A stretch of DNA of 64,000 nt from Paludisphaera mucosa (GCF_029589435.1 NZ_JARRAG010000005.1:1-64000), one strand, 5' to 3'; counted from the first letter of the stretch, positions 34,873 through 45,029 are shown. Numbers and translations: made by a program. Notes: a model not told the origin generated them from the letters alone.

Positions 34873-37800
34873 TCAAGGATGGGATGCGGCCTCGCCCGGG
34901 AGCCCATCGAGCTTCGCCCGCCACGCGGGGACCTGCTCCTCCCTGCCGGTCGACGCGTAAAGCTGCACGACCCGTCCGACCGCCTGGTCCAGCCGATTCC
35001 AGAGCCAGGCGGGGATCTCCGCCTCGCGGGATTTCATCCCCTCGCAGCCGGAGAGGAGCAGCGGCTCCGCCGCTGCATACTCCTCCCGACCGAGCAGGAT
35101 GCCGCCGAGCAGGCTCTGCGTATGGAAGCGGTTCCAGTCGTCCGGCGTCTTGACGTCCCGGATCGCCAGGCTCTCCCGCAGGAGCGGCTCGGCCTCGGCC
35201 CACCGCCGCTGGTCCGCCAGCATGCCGCCGAGGATGGCGAGGGTGCCGGCCACGTGCGGGTGATCGAGGCCGAGTCTTCGCCGCCGCCCCGCGAGCGCCT
35301 CGCGGAGCATCGGCTCGGCCCGCGCGGAATCGCCCTGGTCGATGTAGGCGGCGGCGAGGCTGTTCTCGACGTTGAGCGTGTCGGGGTGATCGCGGCCGAG
35401 CGTCGCCCGCATGCCGTCGAGCGTCCGCTCCCACAGCGGGACCGCGAGGTCCACGCGGTCGGTCGCCCGTCGTGCGAAGGCGAGTTCGTGCCGAAGGCCG
35501 AGCGTGACGGGATCGTCCGGGCCCGGATCTTTCGTCCGGGCGTCCAACGCCGCCTCGAGGATGGGGATCGCGAGGTCGTGCCGGCCGGTCGCCATGTAAG
35601 CCTTGGCGAGGCTGTCCCGGCAGTAGATCGTCTGGGGATGGCTCGGCCCCAGCTTTCTCGCCTGGATCGCCAGGCACTCGACGAGCGGCGCGATCGCCAG
35701 CTCGTTCCGGCCGGCCGCCATGTAAGCGCCCGCGAGGCTGCTCCGGCAGCCGAGCGCGTCGGGGTGGTCGGCGCCGAACTTCGCCGTCCAGGCCGCCAGG
35801 TTGCGCTCGAAGAGGGGGATGGCCCGGTCGACCCGGCCGGCCATCAGATAGGTGCCGGCGAGGTCGTGTTCGCTGCAGAGCGTATGCCTGTGGCCGGGTC
35901 CCAGCGTCGCCCTCCTCGCGGTCAGCGTCCGTTCGTGCATGGTCGTCGCCAGGTCGATCCGGCCGGAGGACCGGTACGCGTGGGCCAGGTTGTACTGGGT
36001 GTTGAGAGTGTCCGGGTGGTCCGGGCCCAGCACGGCCGACTGGGATGCGAGGGTCCGCTCGAACAGGGGGAGGGCCCGAACCAGATCGCCCGCGACGCTG
36101 TAGGCTTCGGCGAGGTCGCTCTGGCTGTCGAGGGTCGCGGGATGGTCGGGGCCGAGGAGGGCCTTGCGAACGTCCACCGCGCGCTCATGCTGACGGATCG
36201 CCAGCTTCGACTCCCCCAGGTAATCGTAGGTCTGGCCGAGCACCTGCCGCAGGGATCCCTCGACGGCCGGCTGGTCCCGGAACGCCGCGGCGATCGTCGG
36301 CTCGGCGGCGTCCAGGGCGTGGCGGATGGTCACGTCCTTGCCCAGCCCGCCCTCCACGCCCTCCGGGCGGGTCGCCGCCAACACCTGATCCTGGAAGAAC
36401 CTCAGGACCGCCCTGGATTCCTCCGCCGACCGACCCGCCTTCTCGCCTTCGGCCTTGGCCGCGGCCTCGGCCCGCGTGGCCCGGATCGCCTGCCAGGCGC
36501 TCAACACGCTCCCGATCGCCAGGAGGGTCGAGAAGGCCGAGACGGCCGCCAGCGCCGTCCTGTGCCTGCCCACGAACTTCCGCAGCCGATAGGAGGCCGA
36601 GGGCGGGCAGGCTTCCACCGGGTCGCCGTCGAGGTGGCGCCGGACGTCCCGGGCGAAGCCGTCGGCCGTCTCGTAGCGTCGCGAGCGGTCCTTCTCCAAC
36701 GCCTTCATGACGATCCAGTCCAGCTCGCCGCGCATCAGCCTGGAGAGCTTCGTCGCCTCGGTCCTCCGCATGGCCGAGATCGCGGGCAGGCGGTCCCCCG
36801 AGCTGCTGAGGCGGGTGCTGGGCCTGGGCGGCTCCTCCTCCTTGATCCGCTTGAGGATCTCGACGTAGCCCGCCTGGGCCAGCTTGGCCCTCTCCAGCGG
36901 GGTGCTCCCGGTCATCAACTCGTAGAGCAGGACGCCGAGCGAATAGACGTCGCTGCGCGTATCGACCCCCAGCGCGCTCATCTCGGCCTGCTCGGGGCTC
37001 ATGTATTCGAGCGTGCCCACGATCGAGCCGAACTCGGTGAACATGGTGCGCTCGGTGAGCCGCCGGTCGACGGCCTTGGCGATCCCGAAGTCGATCACCT
37101 TGGGGACCGGCTCGCCATCGTAGAGGGTCACGAGGATGTTCGAAGGCTTGATGTCGCGGTGGACGACCCCCTTCTGGTGGGCGTGCTGGACCGCATGGCA
37201 GACGGGGATGAACAGCTCGAGCCGCTCGCGGGGGTCGAGCGCGGCCTCGTCGCAGTACTGGGTGATCGGGACGCCGTTGACCAGCTCCATCACGAAATAG
37301 GGGCGGCCGCCCTCCGTCGCCCCGGCCTCCAGGACGCGGGCGATGCTCTGGTGGTCCATCATGGCGAGCGCCTGGCGTTCGGCCTCGAACCGGGCGACGA
37401 CCTGGGCGCTGTCCATGCCCGCCTTGATGATCTTGAGGGCGACCCTGCGGCGGACCGGAATCTCCTGCTCGGCCATGTAGACGACGCCCATGCCCCCCTC
37501 GCCGATCGGCTGGAGCAGCTTGTAGGGGCCGATGCGGGCCCCGGGGCCTTCCATCGTCGGAACCGAGGCCGTCCGACCGAAGGCCGAGGCCGTCTCGCCG
37601 GGCGGCGTCGCGGCGTGATCCATCGTGACGGCGTCGCTCGTCGCGGCCGCCCGACCGTCGCCGTCCTCCGGTCGGTCGTGCGACTGGAGCAAGTCCTCGA
37701 CCCGCCGTCGCAGCGCAGCGTCCGTCGAGCACTCGCGGTCCAGGAAATCGCGCCGGGACGCGGGATCTAGATGTTCCACGGCCGCCAGGAAGACGTCTCG

Positions 37801-37893
37801 ACAGCGTCGGGGGTCGGGCGCGATGGGACGATCCTCATCTCGGGGCCGGGCTTCCATGCGACGGACGTCCGTCGCGACGGCCGCGGACGGCAT
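34873..37893 (-). CDS. PKN-type Ser/Thr protein kinase with TPR tail
   Basis: About 1,006 aa from ATG 37893 (an upstream TTG at 37986 gives 1,037; ATG 37857 is also possible). Numbering from the longest form: kinase domain about 153-430 with P-loop GEGGMG (162-167), K185 (VALK), HRDIKPSN (277-284) and DFG (299-301), so catalytically complete. One transmembrane helix near 480-505 ([20 protein letters not shown]). The remaining half is a row of about ten TPR repeats of the 'LGPDHPxTL' type, expected outside or at the membrane for protein contacts. Typical planctomycete kinase; no ECF sigma gene stands directly before this one. Confidence 0.92.
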   Translation of the reverse strand: MPSAAVATDVRRMEARPRDEDRPIAPDPRRCRDVFLAAVEHLDPASRRDFLDRECSTDAALRRRVEDLLQSHDRPEDGDGRAAATSDAVTMDHAATPPGETASAFGRTASVPTMEGPGARIGPYKLLQPIGEGGMGVVYMAEQEIPVRRRVALKIIKAGMDSAQVVARFEAERQALAMMDHQSIARVLEAGATEGGRPYFVMELVNGVPITQYCDEAALDPRERLELFIPVCHAVQHAHQKGVVHRDIKPSNILVTLYDGEPVPKVIDFGIAKAVDRRLTERTMFTEFGSIVGTLEYMSPEQAEMSALGVDTRSDVYSLGVLLYELMTGSTPLERAKLAQAGYVEILKRIKEEEPPRPSTRLSSSGDRLPAISAMRRTEATKLSRLMRGELDWIVMKALEKDRSRRYETADGFARDVRRHLDGDPVEACPPSASYRLRKFVGRHRTALAAVSAFSTLLAIGSVLSAWQAIRATRAEAAAKAEGEKAGRSAEESRAVLRFFQDQVLAATRPEGVEGGLGKDVTIRHALDAAEPTIAAAFRDQPAVEGSLRQVLGQTYDYLGESKLAIRQHERAVDVRKALLGPDHPATLDSQSDLAEAYSVAGDLVRALPLFERTLASQSAVLGPDHPDTLNTQYNLAHAYRSSGRIDLATTMHERTLTARRATLGPGHRHTLCSEHDLAGTYLMAGRVDRAIPLFERNLAAWTAKFGADHPDALGCRSSLAGAYMAAGRNELAIAPLVECLAIQARKLGPSHPQTIYCRDSLAKAYMATGRHDLAIPILEAALDARTKDPGPDDPVTLGLRHELAFARRATDRVDLAVPLWERTLDGMRATLGRDHPDTLNVENSLAAAYIDQGDSARAEPMLREALAGRRRRLGLDHPHVAGTLAILGGMLADQRRWAEAEPLLRESLAIRDVKTPDDWNRFHTQSLLGGILLGREEYAAAEPLLLSGCEGMKSREAEIPAWLWNRLDQAVGRVVQLYASTGREEQVPAWRAKLDGLPGEAASHP

Positions 37894-38458
37894 CGTGGTT
37901 GATCGTCGGAGATTCTCGTCCTCTCGGCGCGGCGGGTGCATCGCGAAGACGGGCCCGCAATGTCGCCGCACGTCGTAGTTCGCCAATCATCATGAGGTCG
38001 TGGGCCGGCCGAAGCCAGCATATCCTCGCAGGCGTCGGGGATTCGGCTCGGGGATTCCGGAGCGGCCGACTAAGAACCTCCGATCGATGGATCTTACCAC
38101 GCATCACCGGCTCGGGCCGCCGGGAGGGCCAAGCTGGGTTCGCTGGAGATGGAGGGCGTGGACCTCGCGTGGGTCTGATAATGGGCGTTATGTTCATTCC
38201 TGGAATTATAGTCCGATTGCAGCGATTGTGCGTGCCGCGAAACGCCATCGACCTCATCGACCCAGAGTGTCGCGACATACCGGAAATCGGGCCTCGTCTC
38301 TTCGAGATTTCCTCCTGAAGGAGTTCGACGAACATCGACTTCGCGAACTCGGGCGACGTCGGCCCGGCTTGCTTACGACTGCTTGAAGTCCGAAGATGGG
38401 GATTCGACGACCAGAACACTCCCCGGAACGCCTCGAATCCAGAACATCCATATATTTT
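37894..38458. other. 565-bp spacer between divergent genes
   Basis: Upstream region shared by the kinase (minus) and the second histidine kinase (plus). It contains dif-like site D at 38171-38198 and an AT-richer stretch near 38450 (CATATATTTTATG) that may hold the promoter of the histidine kinase. No gene supported. Confidence 0.5.
38171..38198. other. dif-like site D
   Basis: GGGTCTGATAA (38171-38181), TGGGCG (38182-38187), TTATGTTCATT (38188-38198): an 11+6+11 layout as in Xer/dif sites, with the right arm close to the classical TTATGTTAAAT. Nearly identical over 23 bases to site E (62444-62470, inverted). Confidence 0.45.
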
Positions 38459-40438
38459 ATGACCAACACGGCTTCGGAGCATGAAGAGAATCCGTCAGGT
38501 TCGAAAGCTTCATGGTATCAGGTGACGCTCTCCGCCATCGGCGACGCCGTCCTGACCACCGACCCCGACGGCGTGGTGACATACATGAACCCGGTGGCCG
38601 AATCGCTCACCGGATGGTCGGCGGCCGAGGCCGCCGGCCAACGCCTGGAAGTCGTCTTTCGCATCGTCAACGAGGAGACGCGAAAGCCCAGCGAGCAGCC
38701 CGTGAGGAAGGTCATCGACACGGGCCTCGTCCGCGGCCTCGCGAACCACACGCTGCTCATCACCCGCGACGGGCGGGAGCTCGCCATCGACGACAGTGCA
38801 GCCCCCGTCTGGGGCGAAGGCGGCGAGCTCGTCGGCGTCGTCATGGTGTTTCGAGACGTCACGGAACGCAGGTTGAATGAACACCTCGTCGACACGGCCA
38901 GGAATTTCGCCGAGAGCATCATCAGCACGGTGCGGGAGCCGCTCCTCGTCCTGAACGCCGATCTCCACGTCAAGTCGGCCAACCGTTCCTTTTACGAGAC
39001 CTTCCGGGTCGCACCTTCCGAGACCGAGGGTCGGTTCATCTACGACCTCGGCGATGGGCAGTGGGACATCCCGGCGCTCAGGACCTTGCTCGAAGAAGTC
39101 ATCCCTCGCGACAGCACGTTCAACGACTTCGAAGTGGAGCACGACTTCGAGGACGTCGGCCGGAAGACGATGTTGCTCAACGCCCGACGCTTCCCCCCCG
39201 AAGGAAAGTGGGACCTCATCCTCCTCGCCATCGCCGACGTCACCGAACGCAGACGACTCGATCGGGAACGCGAAGCCATGTTGCTGGAGGCCGAAGCGGC
39301 GAGGACCAAGGCGGAGGCGACCGCCGTCAAACTCGCGGAAGCCGACCTGCACAAGAATCAGTTCCTGGCGATGCTCGCCCACGAGCTCAGGAACCCGCTC
39401 GCGGCCGTGCGGAACGCCGTGGAAGTCGCATCCCGCTCCGGTTCGAGGGAAGACCTCGAGTGGAGCCGGGACGTGACCGCCCGGCAGGTCGGCAACTTCT
39501 CCCACCTCATCAACGACCTCCTGGACGTCGCCCGGATCACCGAGGGCAAGATCCTGCTCCGCAAGGAACTCATCGATGCGGCACAGGTCGCCCTCTATGC
39601 CGTCGCGGCCGTAAAACCCATCGTCGAAGAACGGAAGCACGAGCTTCTGCTCTCGTTCACGTCCACCGACTTGAAGCTCGAAGCCGACTCCACCCGATTG
39701 GAGCAGATCCTCGTCAACCTCCTCACGAACGCCGCCAAATACACGCCGGCCGGAGGGCACATCCAGCTCATCGTCGGCGTCGAAGGGGGCGACGTGGTGT
39801 TTCGCGTGCGGGACGACGGCCTCGGCATAGCTCCCGAGCTGCTCCCGCGGATGTTCGACCTTTTCACCCAGGCCGACCGTTCGCTCGACCGCTCGGAGGG
39901 CGGGCTCGGCATCGGGCTCACGCTCGTCAGGTCGCTGGCCGAGCTCCACGGCGGCAACGTCACCGCGACGAGCGACGGCCCCGGCGAGGGGAGCGAGTTC
40001 GTCGTCCGACTTCCCGCCTCTGAAGCCCGGACCGAGGCCGCGTCCGAGGCAAATGAGGAACCCGAGGCTTCGACGGCCCGACGGTTCCGCGTGCTCGTCG
40101 TCGATGACAACGTGGACACGGCGGACGGTATGGCGATGCTGCTCAAACTCTCCGGCCATGACGCCCGCGTCGCCCACTCCGCCGAATCCGCCCTCGACGT
40201 GGCCCGTGATTTCCTGCCGGAGGTGATGCTCCTCGACATCGGCCTCCCGGGTATGAACGGATATGAGCTGGCGTCCGCATTTCGAGGGCTGGAGTCGAGC
40301 AAAGGTTCCGTCCTGATCGCCGTCTCCGGCTACGGCGAACCCCAGGCGCGAGACCGCTCGAAGGAAGCGGGGTTCGACCACCACCTCGTGAAGCCTGCGA
40401 GTTTCGACGCCGTCCTCGCCCTCCTCGGCGACGTCTAG
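38459..40438 (+). CDS. hybrid histidine kinase with PAS domains and receiver
   Basis: 659 aa from ATG 38459 (ATG 38396 is possible but the extra residues look unlike protein). PAS domains about 18-135 (TTDPDGVVTYMNPVAESLTG) and 148-262. A coiled-coil linker, then HisKA with H308 (MLAHELRNPLAAV), N box (NLLTNAAKYTPAGG), G boxes (EGGLGIGLTLVRSL) and a C-terminal receiver domain with the phospho-Asp in MLLDIGLPGMNGYE. Soluble. The catalytic and receiver parts are closely similar to the kinase at 31417, indicating paralogues. No response regulator is adjacent. Confidence 0.92.
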   Translation: MTNTASEHEENPSGSKASWYQVTLSAIGDAVLTTDPDGVVTYMNPVAESLTGWSAAEAAGQRLEVVFRIVNEETRKPSEQPVRKVIDTGLVRGLANHTLLITRDGRELAIDDSAAPVWGEGGELVGVVMVFRDVTERRLNEHLVDTARNFAESIISTVREPLLVLNADLHVKSANRSFYETFRVAPSETEGRFIYDLGDGQWDIPALRTLLEEVIPRDSTFNDFEVEHDFEDVGRKTMLLNARRFPPEGKWDLILLAIADVTERRRLDREREAMLLEAEAARTKAEATAVKLAEADLHKNQFLAMLAHELRNPLAAVRNAVEVASRSGSREDLEWSRDVTARQVGNFSHLINDLLDVARITEGKILLRKELIDAAQVALYAVAAVKPIVEERKHELLLSFTSTDLKLEADSTRLEQILVNLLTNAAKYTPAGGHIQLIVGVEGGDVVFRVRDDGLGIAPELLPRMFDLFTQADRSLDRSEGGLGIGLTLVRSLAELHGGNVTATSDGPGEGSEFVVRLPASEARTEAASEANEEPEASTARRFRVLVVDDNVDTADGMAMLLKLSGHDARVAHSAESALDVARDFLPEVMLLDIGLPGMNGYELASAFRGLESSKGSVLIAVSGYGEPQARDRSKEAGFDHHLVKPASFDAVLALLGDV

Positions 40439-40864
40439 GAATCCGCGTCGGGACGAGTCGCGGCCGGGTCCGGATCCCACGTCGGCGGGCCGGGGGCCTC
40501 GATCGATCGCGGCGTCGACGGGGCCGTCGCGGCGTAATGCACGCTAGCGGACATTTCCCTTGCATCCTGAAGCGAATTCGTATTTAATGTTTTTGGGATC
40601 AAAATATTTTGTTTAATGAATAAATTTCGACGCGCGGTCGGGGGACGGTTTCACGCCGACGGGTCCTACCCGTCGAACGGGATCGACGCCGGGAAGACCG
40701 CCGTCGCCGGGCGGCTGCGACGGGGTCCCATGGGGCGGGGCCGGGCCGGCTGCTCAAGGGCGTCGGGGCGACGTGCCTGGCGGCGACGAGGCGGAGCGAC
40801 GGACGCGCGTGGGCCGGATCCGAAGGCCGAGAGCCTCCACCCTTCACCCTGAAAGCTGGGGAGC
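40439..40864. other. 426-bp spacer with an AT-rich island
   Basis: Bases 40575-40630 are strikingly AT-rich for this genome (GTATTTAATG, CAAAATATTTTG). They probably include a promoter for the gene at 40865 or a boundary of transferred DNA. No gene supported. Confidence 0.5.
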
Positions 40865-41344
40865 ATGTCCAAAGACGCCCGGACGGTCGTGGTCTCGCTG
40901 GCCGTCCTGAGGTTGGCCGTCCCGCGCGAGGGGGGCCGCGGATTCCCATGCCCCACCTGCGAGGAACCCCTCGACGTCCATCAACCCGACTGCGGCAACC
41001 CCGACCGCATGCTGGGCGTCTGCTACGGCTGCAGGAGGTGGACCGTGATCGACGTGATCCCCGGGGCCGACGAGGTCGCGGTCATGCAGTTGTCGAATGC
41101 CGCAGGCTTCGAGGAGGGCCGGCCCGCCGCCGGGACCCTTGCGACGCCGCGAGGGCCGGCGTCGTCGCGCGCACCTCAGTCGCCTGGGCCGCGGACTCGC
41201 ACCCGAATCGACGAGGCGTCGCCATGCTCGTCCGACTCGAGGACGCCCAAGGCCGGCCCATATTCGTCGAATCGGACGCCGTCGCGCCCTTCGGCGGCGC
41301 CCAGGTCGCCATGGACCACACGGTCGAGCAGGTCGCCGGGATGA
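40865..41344 (+). CDS. zinc-ribbon-like small protein with a probable run-on C-terminus
   Basis: Residues about 25-60 carry two Cys pairs, FPCPTCEEPLDVHQPDCGN and MLGVCYGCRRWTVIDVIPG, a rubredoxin/zinc-ribbon pattern. ATG 40865 follows TGGGGAGC. The first 80 residues look like a conserved small planctomycete protein; after VMQLSNAAGF the sequence is low-complexity and overlaps the 55-aa gene at 41224 in another frame, so a stop has probably been lost by mutation or rearrangement. Role unknown. Confidence 0.5.
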   Translation: MSKDARTVVVSLAVLRLAVPREGGRGFPCPTCEEPLDVHQPDCGNPDRMLGVCYGCRRWTVIDVIPGADEVAVMQLSNAAGFEEGRPAAGTLATPRGPASSRAPQSPGPRTRTRIDEASPCSSDSRTPKAGPYSSNRTPSRPSAAPRSPWTTRSSRSPG

Positions 41345-41391
41345 TCGAGGCCGCCGTGGCCGCGTCCCGATCCGCCCGGGCCCCGCGGTGA
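41224..41391 (+). CDS. small hypothetical protein, copy 1 of a duplicated pair (55 aa)
   Basis: Starts MLVRLEDAQGRPIFVESDAV and continues with AMDHTVEQVAGMIEAAVAAS. It matches the 61-aa product at 42934 (MFVRLEDARGRPAFVESGGA) residue for residue over most of its length. DNA similarity extends about 70 bases upstream. No known family. The downstream partner gene is decayed in this copy. Confidence 0.5.
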   Translation: MLVRLEDAQGRPIFVESDAVAPFGGAQVAMDHTVEQVAGMIEAAVAASRSARAPR

Positions 41392-41689
41392 CCTGAGCAC
41401 ACGGCTCCGCCGGACGTCGAGGCGGCCCGCGACGCCTGGAAACTCGTGATCGAGAACCAATGGCCCGGCGTCGCGAGGTCGTTCACCGTCTCATTCGATG
41501 GTCAGCCGGCGTAGGGGCATGCCTGCTGGCCCCAGCCGGCCGGCGTTCTCGTCGCTGGCGGAGGGGGCTTCCGATTCCCGCGACCTGATCTGGGTGCTCG
41601 GGACGGAGCGGCCGAGGACCGTCGGCGTCTCGTGGATCGACGACCATGATCGCGCTCACGGCCGGACCATGTGGAAGGCGGGCCGATAG
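41392..41689 (+). pseudogene. decayed copy of the 97-aa gene at 43116
   Basis: Reads WKLVIENQWPGVARSFTVSF DGQPA, then a TAG at 41512-41514 where the intact copy has CAG. A shift of about two bases follows before FSSLAEGASDSRDLIWVLGT ERPRTVGVSW in another frame. The start codon present in the intact copy is also missing. Clear relic of the gene at 43116-43409. Confidence 0.7.
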
Positions 41690-41873
41690 CCCTCGGTCTC
41701 GTCGCACGCGCCGACGTCCCACGCATCGCCCGTCACATTCGGCTGGACGCGCTGCGAATCCTGGCGTCGTTCGCCGGACGCGGCACTCATGGGGGGCAGG
41801 TCCAGGCACCCGCGCCGCCGCTTCGACGGGAGAGGCCGCCGACGCGGAGCCGCTTCAGATGAGGCGGTCCTTC

Positions 41874-42199
41874 ATGATGCTCATGCGAGAGGCGGGGTCC
41901 AGCCCGTCGACGATGGGCGAGGCGATGAACGCGACGACGACCGTCGAGGGGATCATCGACGACACGCCTGAGCGGGCGGAGGCGGGGATCGGGCGCGCGT
42001 ACGGGTGGGTCTTCCACGACCCGACATCCGACGTCCGGAAGGCCTACGTCCGAGGCCGAGGCCCCGCCGAGAAGCCGCACGCCGCGGCGAAGGCCGAGCT
42101 CGACGCGCGGCGCGCGACCGCGCGGCCGCCCATCCGGGGTCGACCGAGGGCCGCGTCATCGCGGCCGTGGAGCGTCGGCGGACCGAGGGCGGAAGCTGA
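41874..42199 (+). pseudogene. possible degraded small ORF
   Basis: One frame gives RAYGWVFHDPTSDVRKAYVR and AEKPHAAAKAELDARRATAR, after which the neighbouring frame continues GSTEGRVIAAVERRRTEGGS to a stop at 42199. This looks like a small gene with one frameshift, but the composition is biased and I recognise no family. Confidence 0.25.
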
Positions 42200-42215
42200 A
42201 GTCCGCAAGTTTTCG

Positions 42216-42554
42216 TCAGGCTCCGTCCTTCGGCGTCCATTTGTGGTCCCGCCGCTTCCTGACCCGCTCGCCGACGTCGTCGACGTCGAACGCGGGTATG
42301 TCCAGCCGGCCCACCTGCCGGCCCCACGTGCGCCGCACTTCGGTCGTCTCGGCCTCGGGGGAGGGGTCTCCCTGCGTCGGCTCGCCGGCGGGCTCGGGCG
42401 TCGGCTCGGAGGAGGGCTCGGGCGTCGTCGGGGGCGTCGGCACCGGCTTTTCCACGCTCGCCGACACGCGCCGGAAGGCCCCTTTCGCCGTTTTCATGCG
42501 CCACATCTCCTCCAGCCGGGCGGCGTCCTCCCGTTCCAGTTCGGGACAGATCAT
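42216..42554 (-). CDS. small hypothetical protein with Pro-rich linker, 112 aa
   Basis: N-terminal helix (ICPELEREDAARLEEMWRMK), then a Pro/Glu/Thr linker (PTPPTTPEPSSEPTPEP) and a conserved-looking end (RRTWGRQVGRLDIPAFDVDD). ATG 42554 has AAGGA 12 bases upstream; an ATG at 42593 is the longer alternative. No membrane segment. Function unknown; it sits between the two copies of the duplicated gene pair, in the opposite direction. Confidence 0.5.
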   Translation of the reverse strand: MICPELEREDAARLEEMWRMKTAKGAFRRVSASVEKPVPTPPTTPEPSSEPTPEPAGEPTQGDPSPEAETTEVRRTWGRQVGRLDIPAFDVDDVGERVRKRRDHKWTPKDGA

Positions 42555-42933
42555 GTCGTGCCGTCCTTGAGTGACGATCATATTTATTATCAACTCGACT
42601 TATTTCCAAATAAGCAAATCATGAACCAATTCACGCTTTAAACTTCGCGGATCGGGGCCGGCGACGACCAAACATTTCGGGGATCGATTAATATTAAGCT
42701 TGAATTTATGATAATTTGCTTGATTAACATATGGAGGTCGGCGTACCGTGTAGCCGTGGCAGGGGTCGGCGTCGACACCTAATCGCGGCTGACGGTTCGG
42801 AACCGTCGCCGCTTCCCCTGACTCGCCCTGAGAACGCCGCCGGTCGTCTTGCGAAGCCGCGAGGGCCGGCGGCGTCGCGCGCACCTCGGTCGTCTGGAAT
42901 CTGCACTCGAACCCGAACCGACGAGGCGTCGTC
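42555..42933. other. 379-bp AT-rich spacer with a palindrome
   Basis: Contains the palindrome CTTATTTCCAAATAAG at 42599-42614 and further AT-rich blocks near 42690-42725 (TTAATATTAAGC, TGATAATTTG). The right part is the start of the duplicated block shared with about 41139-41223. Likely promoters for the divergent genes; no ORF supported. Confidence 0.5.
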
Positions 42934-43119
42934 ATGTTTGTCCGACTCGAGGACGCCCGAGGCCGGCCCGCATTCGTCGAATCGGGCGGTGCCGTCGCCG
43001 TGGACCATGCGCCCGAGGAAGTCGCCGAAATGATCGAGGTCGCCGCCGGGCCGCGTGGGGCCGGGTCGTGGTCCCGCCGCCGGACGTTGCAGCCGGTCGA
43101 ATGCGTGGAGGACGTATGA
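42934..43119 (+). CDS. small hypothetical protein, copy 2 of a duplicated pair (61 aa)
   Basis: MFVRLEDARGRPAFVESGGA then VAVDHAPEEVAEMIEVAAG. Its stop overlaps the start of the 97-aa gene by ATGA, indicating coupled translation. The conserved first 45 residues are shared with the 41224 copy while the C-terminal ends differ. No known family. Confidence 0.55.
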   Translation: MFVRLEDARGRPAFVESGGAVAVDHAPEEVAEMIEVAAGPRGAGSWSRRRTLQPVECVEDV

Positions 43120-43409
43120 GCGTCGACGCCAGGATCATCAAGGTGGACCGCGACACCTGGAGGATCGCGGTCGCGAACCATGGACCCGGCGTCGCGAGAT
43201 CGATCGCCGTCTCCATCGATGGGAAGCCGGCGCAGGGGCATGCCTGCTGGGCCCCCGGCCGGCCCGGGTTCTCGTCGCTGGAGGAAGGGGCTTCCGACTC
43301 CCGCGACCTGATCCTGGCGTTCGAGGTGGAGAGGCCGAGGGCCATCGCCGTCTCATGGATCGACGGCGGCGGCCGCAGGTGCGACCAGCTCGTGGTGGTG
43401 CCGAGATGA
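43116..43409 (+). CDS. small hypothetical protein, intact copy (97 aa)
   Basis: MSVDARIIKVDRDTWRIAVA, then GVARSIAVSIDGKPAQGHAC, FSSLEEGASDSRDLILAFEV and AIAVSWIDGGGRRCDQLVVV. The pattern of alternating strands suggests a small beta-sandwich. It begins within the ATGA overlap with the 61-aa gene. The decayed relative at 41392 shows the pair was duplicated as a unit. Function unknown. Confidence 0.6.
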   Translation: MSVDARIIKVDRDTWRIAVANHGPGVARSIAVSIDGKPAQGHACWAPGRPGFSSLEEGASDSRDLILAFEVERPRAIAVSWIDGGGRRCDQLVVVPR

Positions 43410-44161
43410 AGCCCGACGCTGCATCCGGTCGGACGCCGGCCTCGCCGAACCGAGCAGATGGAACGGATGCGGGCGATGCAGCCCGACGCGCCGTGCCTGC
43501 TCATGCGGGGTTCGGGCCGGCGGGCCCGCGCCGGAGGAACCGGCGACGACTCGCACCATCACGACCCGCTGCGACCGAGGCCGTGAGGACCGTCGCGGCC
43601 CCCGAGTTGTACCGCCCCGTGCGTCGGGCGGGCTTTCGCACGGAGGGACGCCGGTCCCCGCGGGTGGTTCTCGGCGACGCCCTCCCCGTGCTCCGGGCCT
43701 CGTCCGCCGGCAGGTCGACGAGGCCTCGGAGGCCCAGGCGGGCCGGATGACCTATGCACGACGGAACGCTCGGAGTCAACCGGAATCCGAACGTTCCGGA
43801 CGCTTCCGAGGGATGACTGCGACGACGGGCGTCGGCCCGAGGATCGACGTCCGTCCGGCCCACGCACCGACCCGCGACGGGGCGCGTCGCGGGCGCCGCC
43901 GGTCCCCGCTTGACGGTTCTCGACGACGCCCGCGACGCCCCGCATCCCCCTTGTTCGGAGTTCGCCGGGGACGCGGGAGCCCATGTGGGCCGCGAGAAAT
44001 ATAGGCGGCGGCGAAGGGTCGCGATCCTAATGCTGTCGAATATCGACGCGACGACCTCGGCGGGCGAGGCCGGATGTAACGCGAGGTTGGACGCACCGAC
44101 GTCCCACGAAACCAAGGGCCGGCGAGGCGGGATTTTACGAGCGCGAGTCTCGCGCGGCGGC
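43410..44161. other. 752-bp stretch without a supported gene
   Basis: High-GC; open frames exist on both strands, but they overlap each other, lack ribosome binding sites and show no recognisable motif. Treated as non-coding or eroded sequence. Confidence 0.4.
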
Positions 44162-44527
44162 TCAGCGGCCGAGGAGCCGGCTGGCCCCCATGCGGATCGC
44201 CACCCAGAGGCGGCGGCCGGGGAGCCAGCGGGCGTCGATCCCCGGGTGGGGCTGGGGCGGGACGTCGTGTCGCAAGTAGACCTCCACGGGCAACACCGTC
44301 GAATCGACCTCCACGGTCGTCAGCTCGCTCCACCAGGCCTGCTCGGATGCGTCCGCCTCGGGGACGGCCGCGGGCGGTGGAGGTGCGGGGGCCGGGGGGC
44401 TGCCGCCCCACCACCGCCGGCCGCCGGCCTGGGGTGCGGCGGCCGCCGGCCGAGAAACGAAGGCCAGGGTGGCGGGCTGTTCGGACGAGGCGTCGGTGAT
44501 GTCGATCAGCTCGGGGCGCGCATTCAT
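44162..44527 (-). CDS. hypothetical protein, 121 aa
   Basis: N-terminus MNARPELIDITDASSEQPAT, a Pro/Ala-rich middle with WWGG and WW pairs, and a conserved-looking end LPVEVYLRHDVPPQPHPGID then WVAIRMGASRLLGR. The upstream region holds a long inverted repeat (44561-44597). No family known. Its place beside the ParA/RHH module suggests it belongs to the same integrated replicon-like DNA. Confidence 0.5.
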   Translation of the reverse strand: MNARPELIDITDASSEQPATLAFVSRPAAAAPQAGGRRWWGGSPPAPAPPPPAAVPEADASEQAWWSELTTVEVDSTVLPVEVYLRHDVPPQPHPGIDARWLPGRRLWVAIRMGASRLLGR

Positions 44528-44560
44528 GGTTGACCTCTGGGGGTTGTGGGTGCGCGCCCC

Positions 44561-44597
44561 ATTGTAGCCACCCTATGCTTATTAAACTCGCTACAAT
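44561..44597. promoter_or_regulatory. inverted repeat upstream of the 121-aa gene
   Basis: ATTGTAGC (44561-44568) and GCTACAAT (44590-44597), a perfect 8-bp dyad 21 bases apart in an AT-rich stretch. Both arms include TACAAT, a -10-like hexamer. It may be an operator or a partition-type binding site. Confidence 0.45.
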
Positions 44598-44776
44598 CCC
44601 CCTGATCCTCAAATAGCCTACATCCCTTAAAGTCAACGCACCTGTGACGTCTGGTTGGATGTCCCCTGAGGGCCAGCCGATCTGCTCGAGGGCGTTGCCC
44701 CGCGCGATAGAAATAAAGCAGGCCGGTGCCCTCGCGGGCTCCGGCTTTCTTCGTCTGAGATCATCGTCGCCAGCGG

Positions 44777-45004
44777 CTATTCTCCGCTCAATGCGTCTTC
44801 CCCCTCGTGCCAGACTCGGAGACGAAAGAGGCCGCCTTCCCACAGTGAGATCGTTTCGACGTTGAGCACGCGGATCCCCGCCGAGGCGATCCAGTCGTTC
44901 GCGGCCTCGACGGCCTGGTCGAACGTCATCGACTCGGCGTCCTTCCCGAGGCCGAAGAATCCCGGCCGGGCGAGCTTCTGCTGAAAGTCGCGATAAGCGA
45001 TCAA
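44777..45004 (-). CDS. small protein downstream of the partition genes, 75 aa
   Basis: Starts with TTG at 45004, directly after AAGGAGGGCGGC, a very strong ribosome binding site. Product LIAYRDFQQKLARPGFFGLG, MTFDQAVEAANDWIASAGIR, and SLWEGGLFRLRVWHEGEDA. No family recognised. It is third in line after ParA and the RHH protein, separated by 25 bases, so probably the last gene of that operon. Confidence 0.55.
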   Translation of the reverse strand: MIAYRDFQQKLARPGFFGLGKDAESMTFDQAVEAANDWIASAGIRVLNVETISLWEGGLFRLRVWHEGEDALSGE

Positions 45005-45029
45005 GCCGCCCTCCTTCCGATCGAATCGG

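Noticed and set aside
34879-37770. A 963-codon plus-strand open frame opposite the kinase gene
   Set aside because: The minus strand encodes a full kinase with catalytic motifs; the opposite frame is open because of high G/C at third positions. No domain or start signal.
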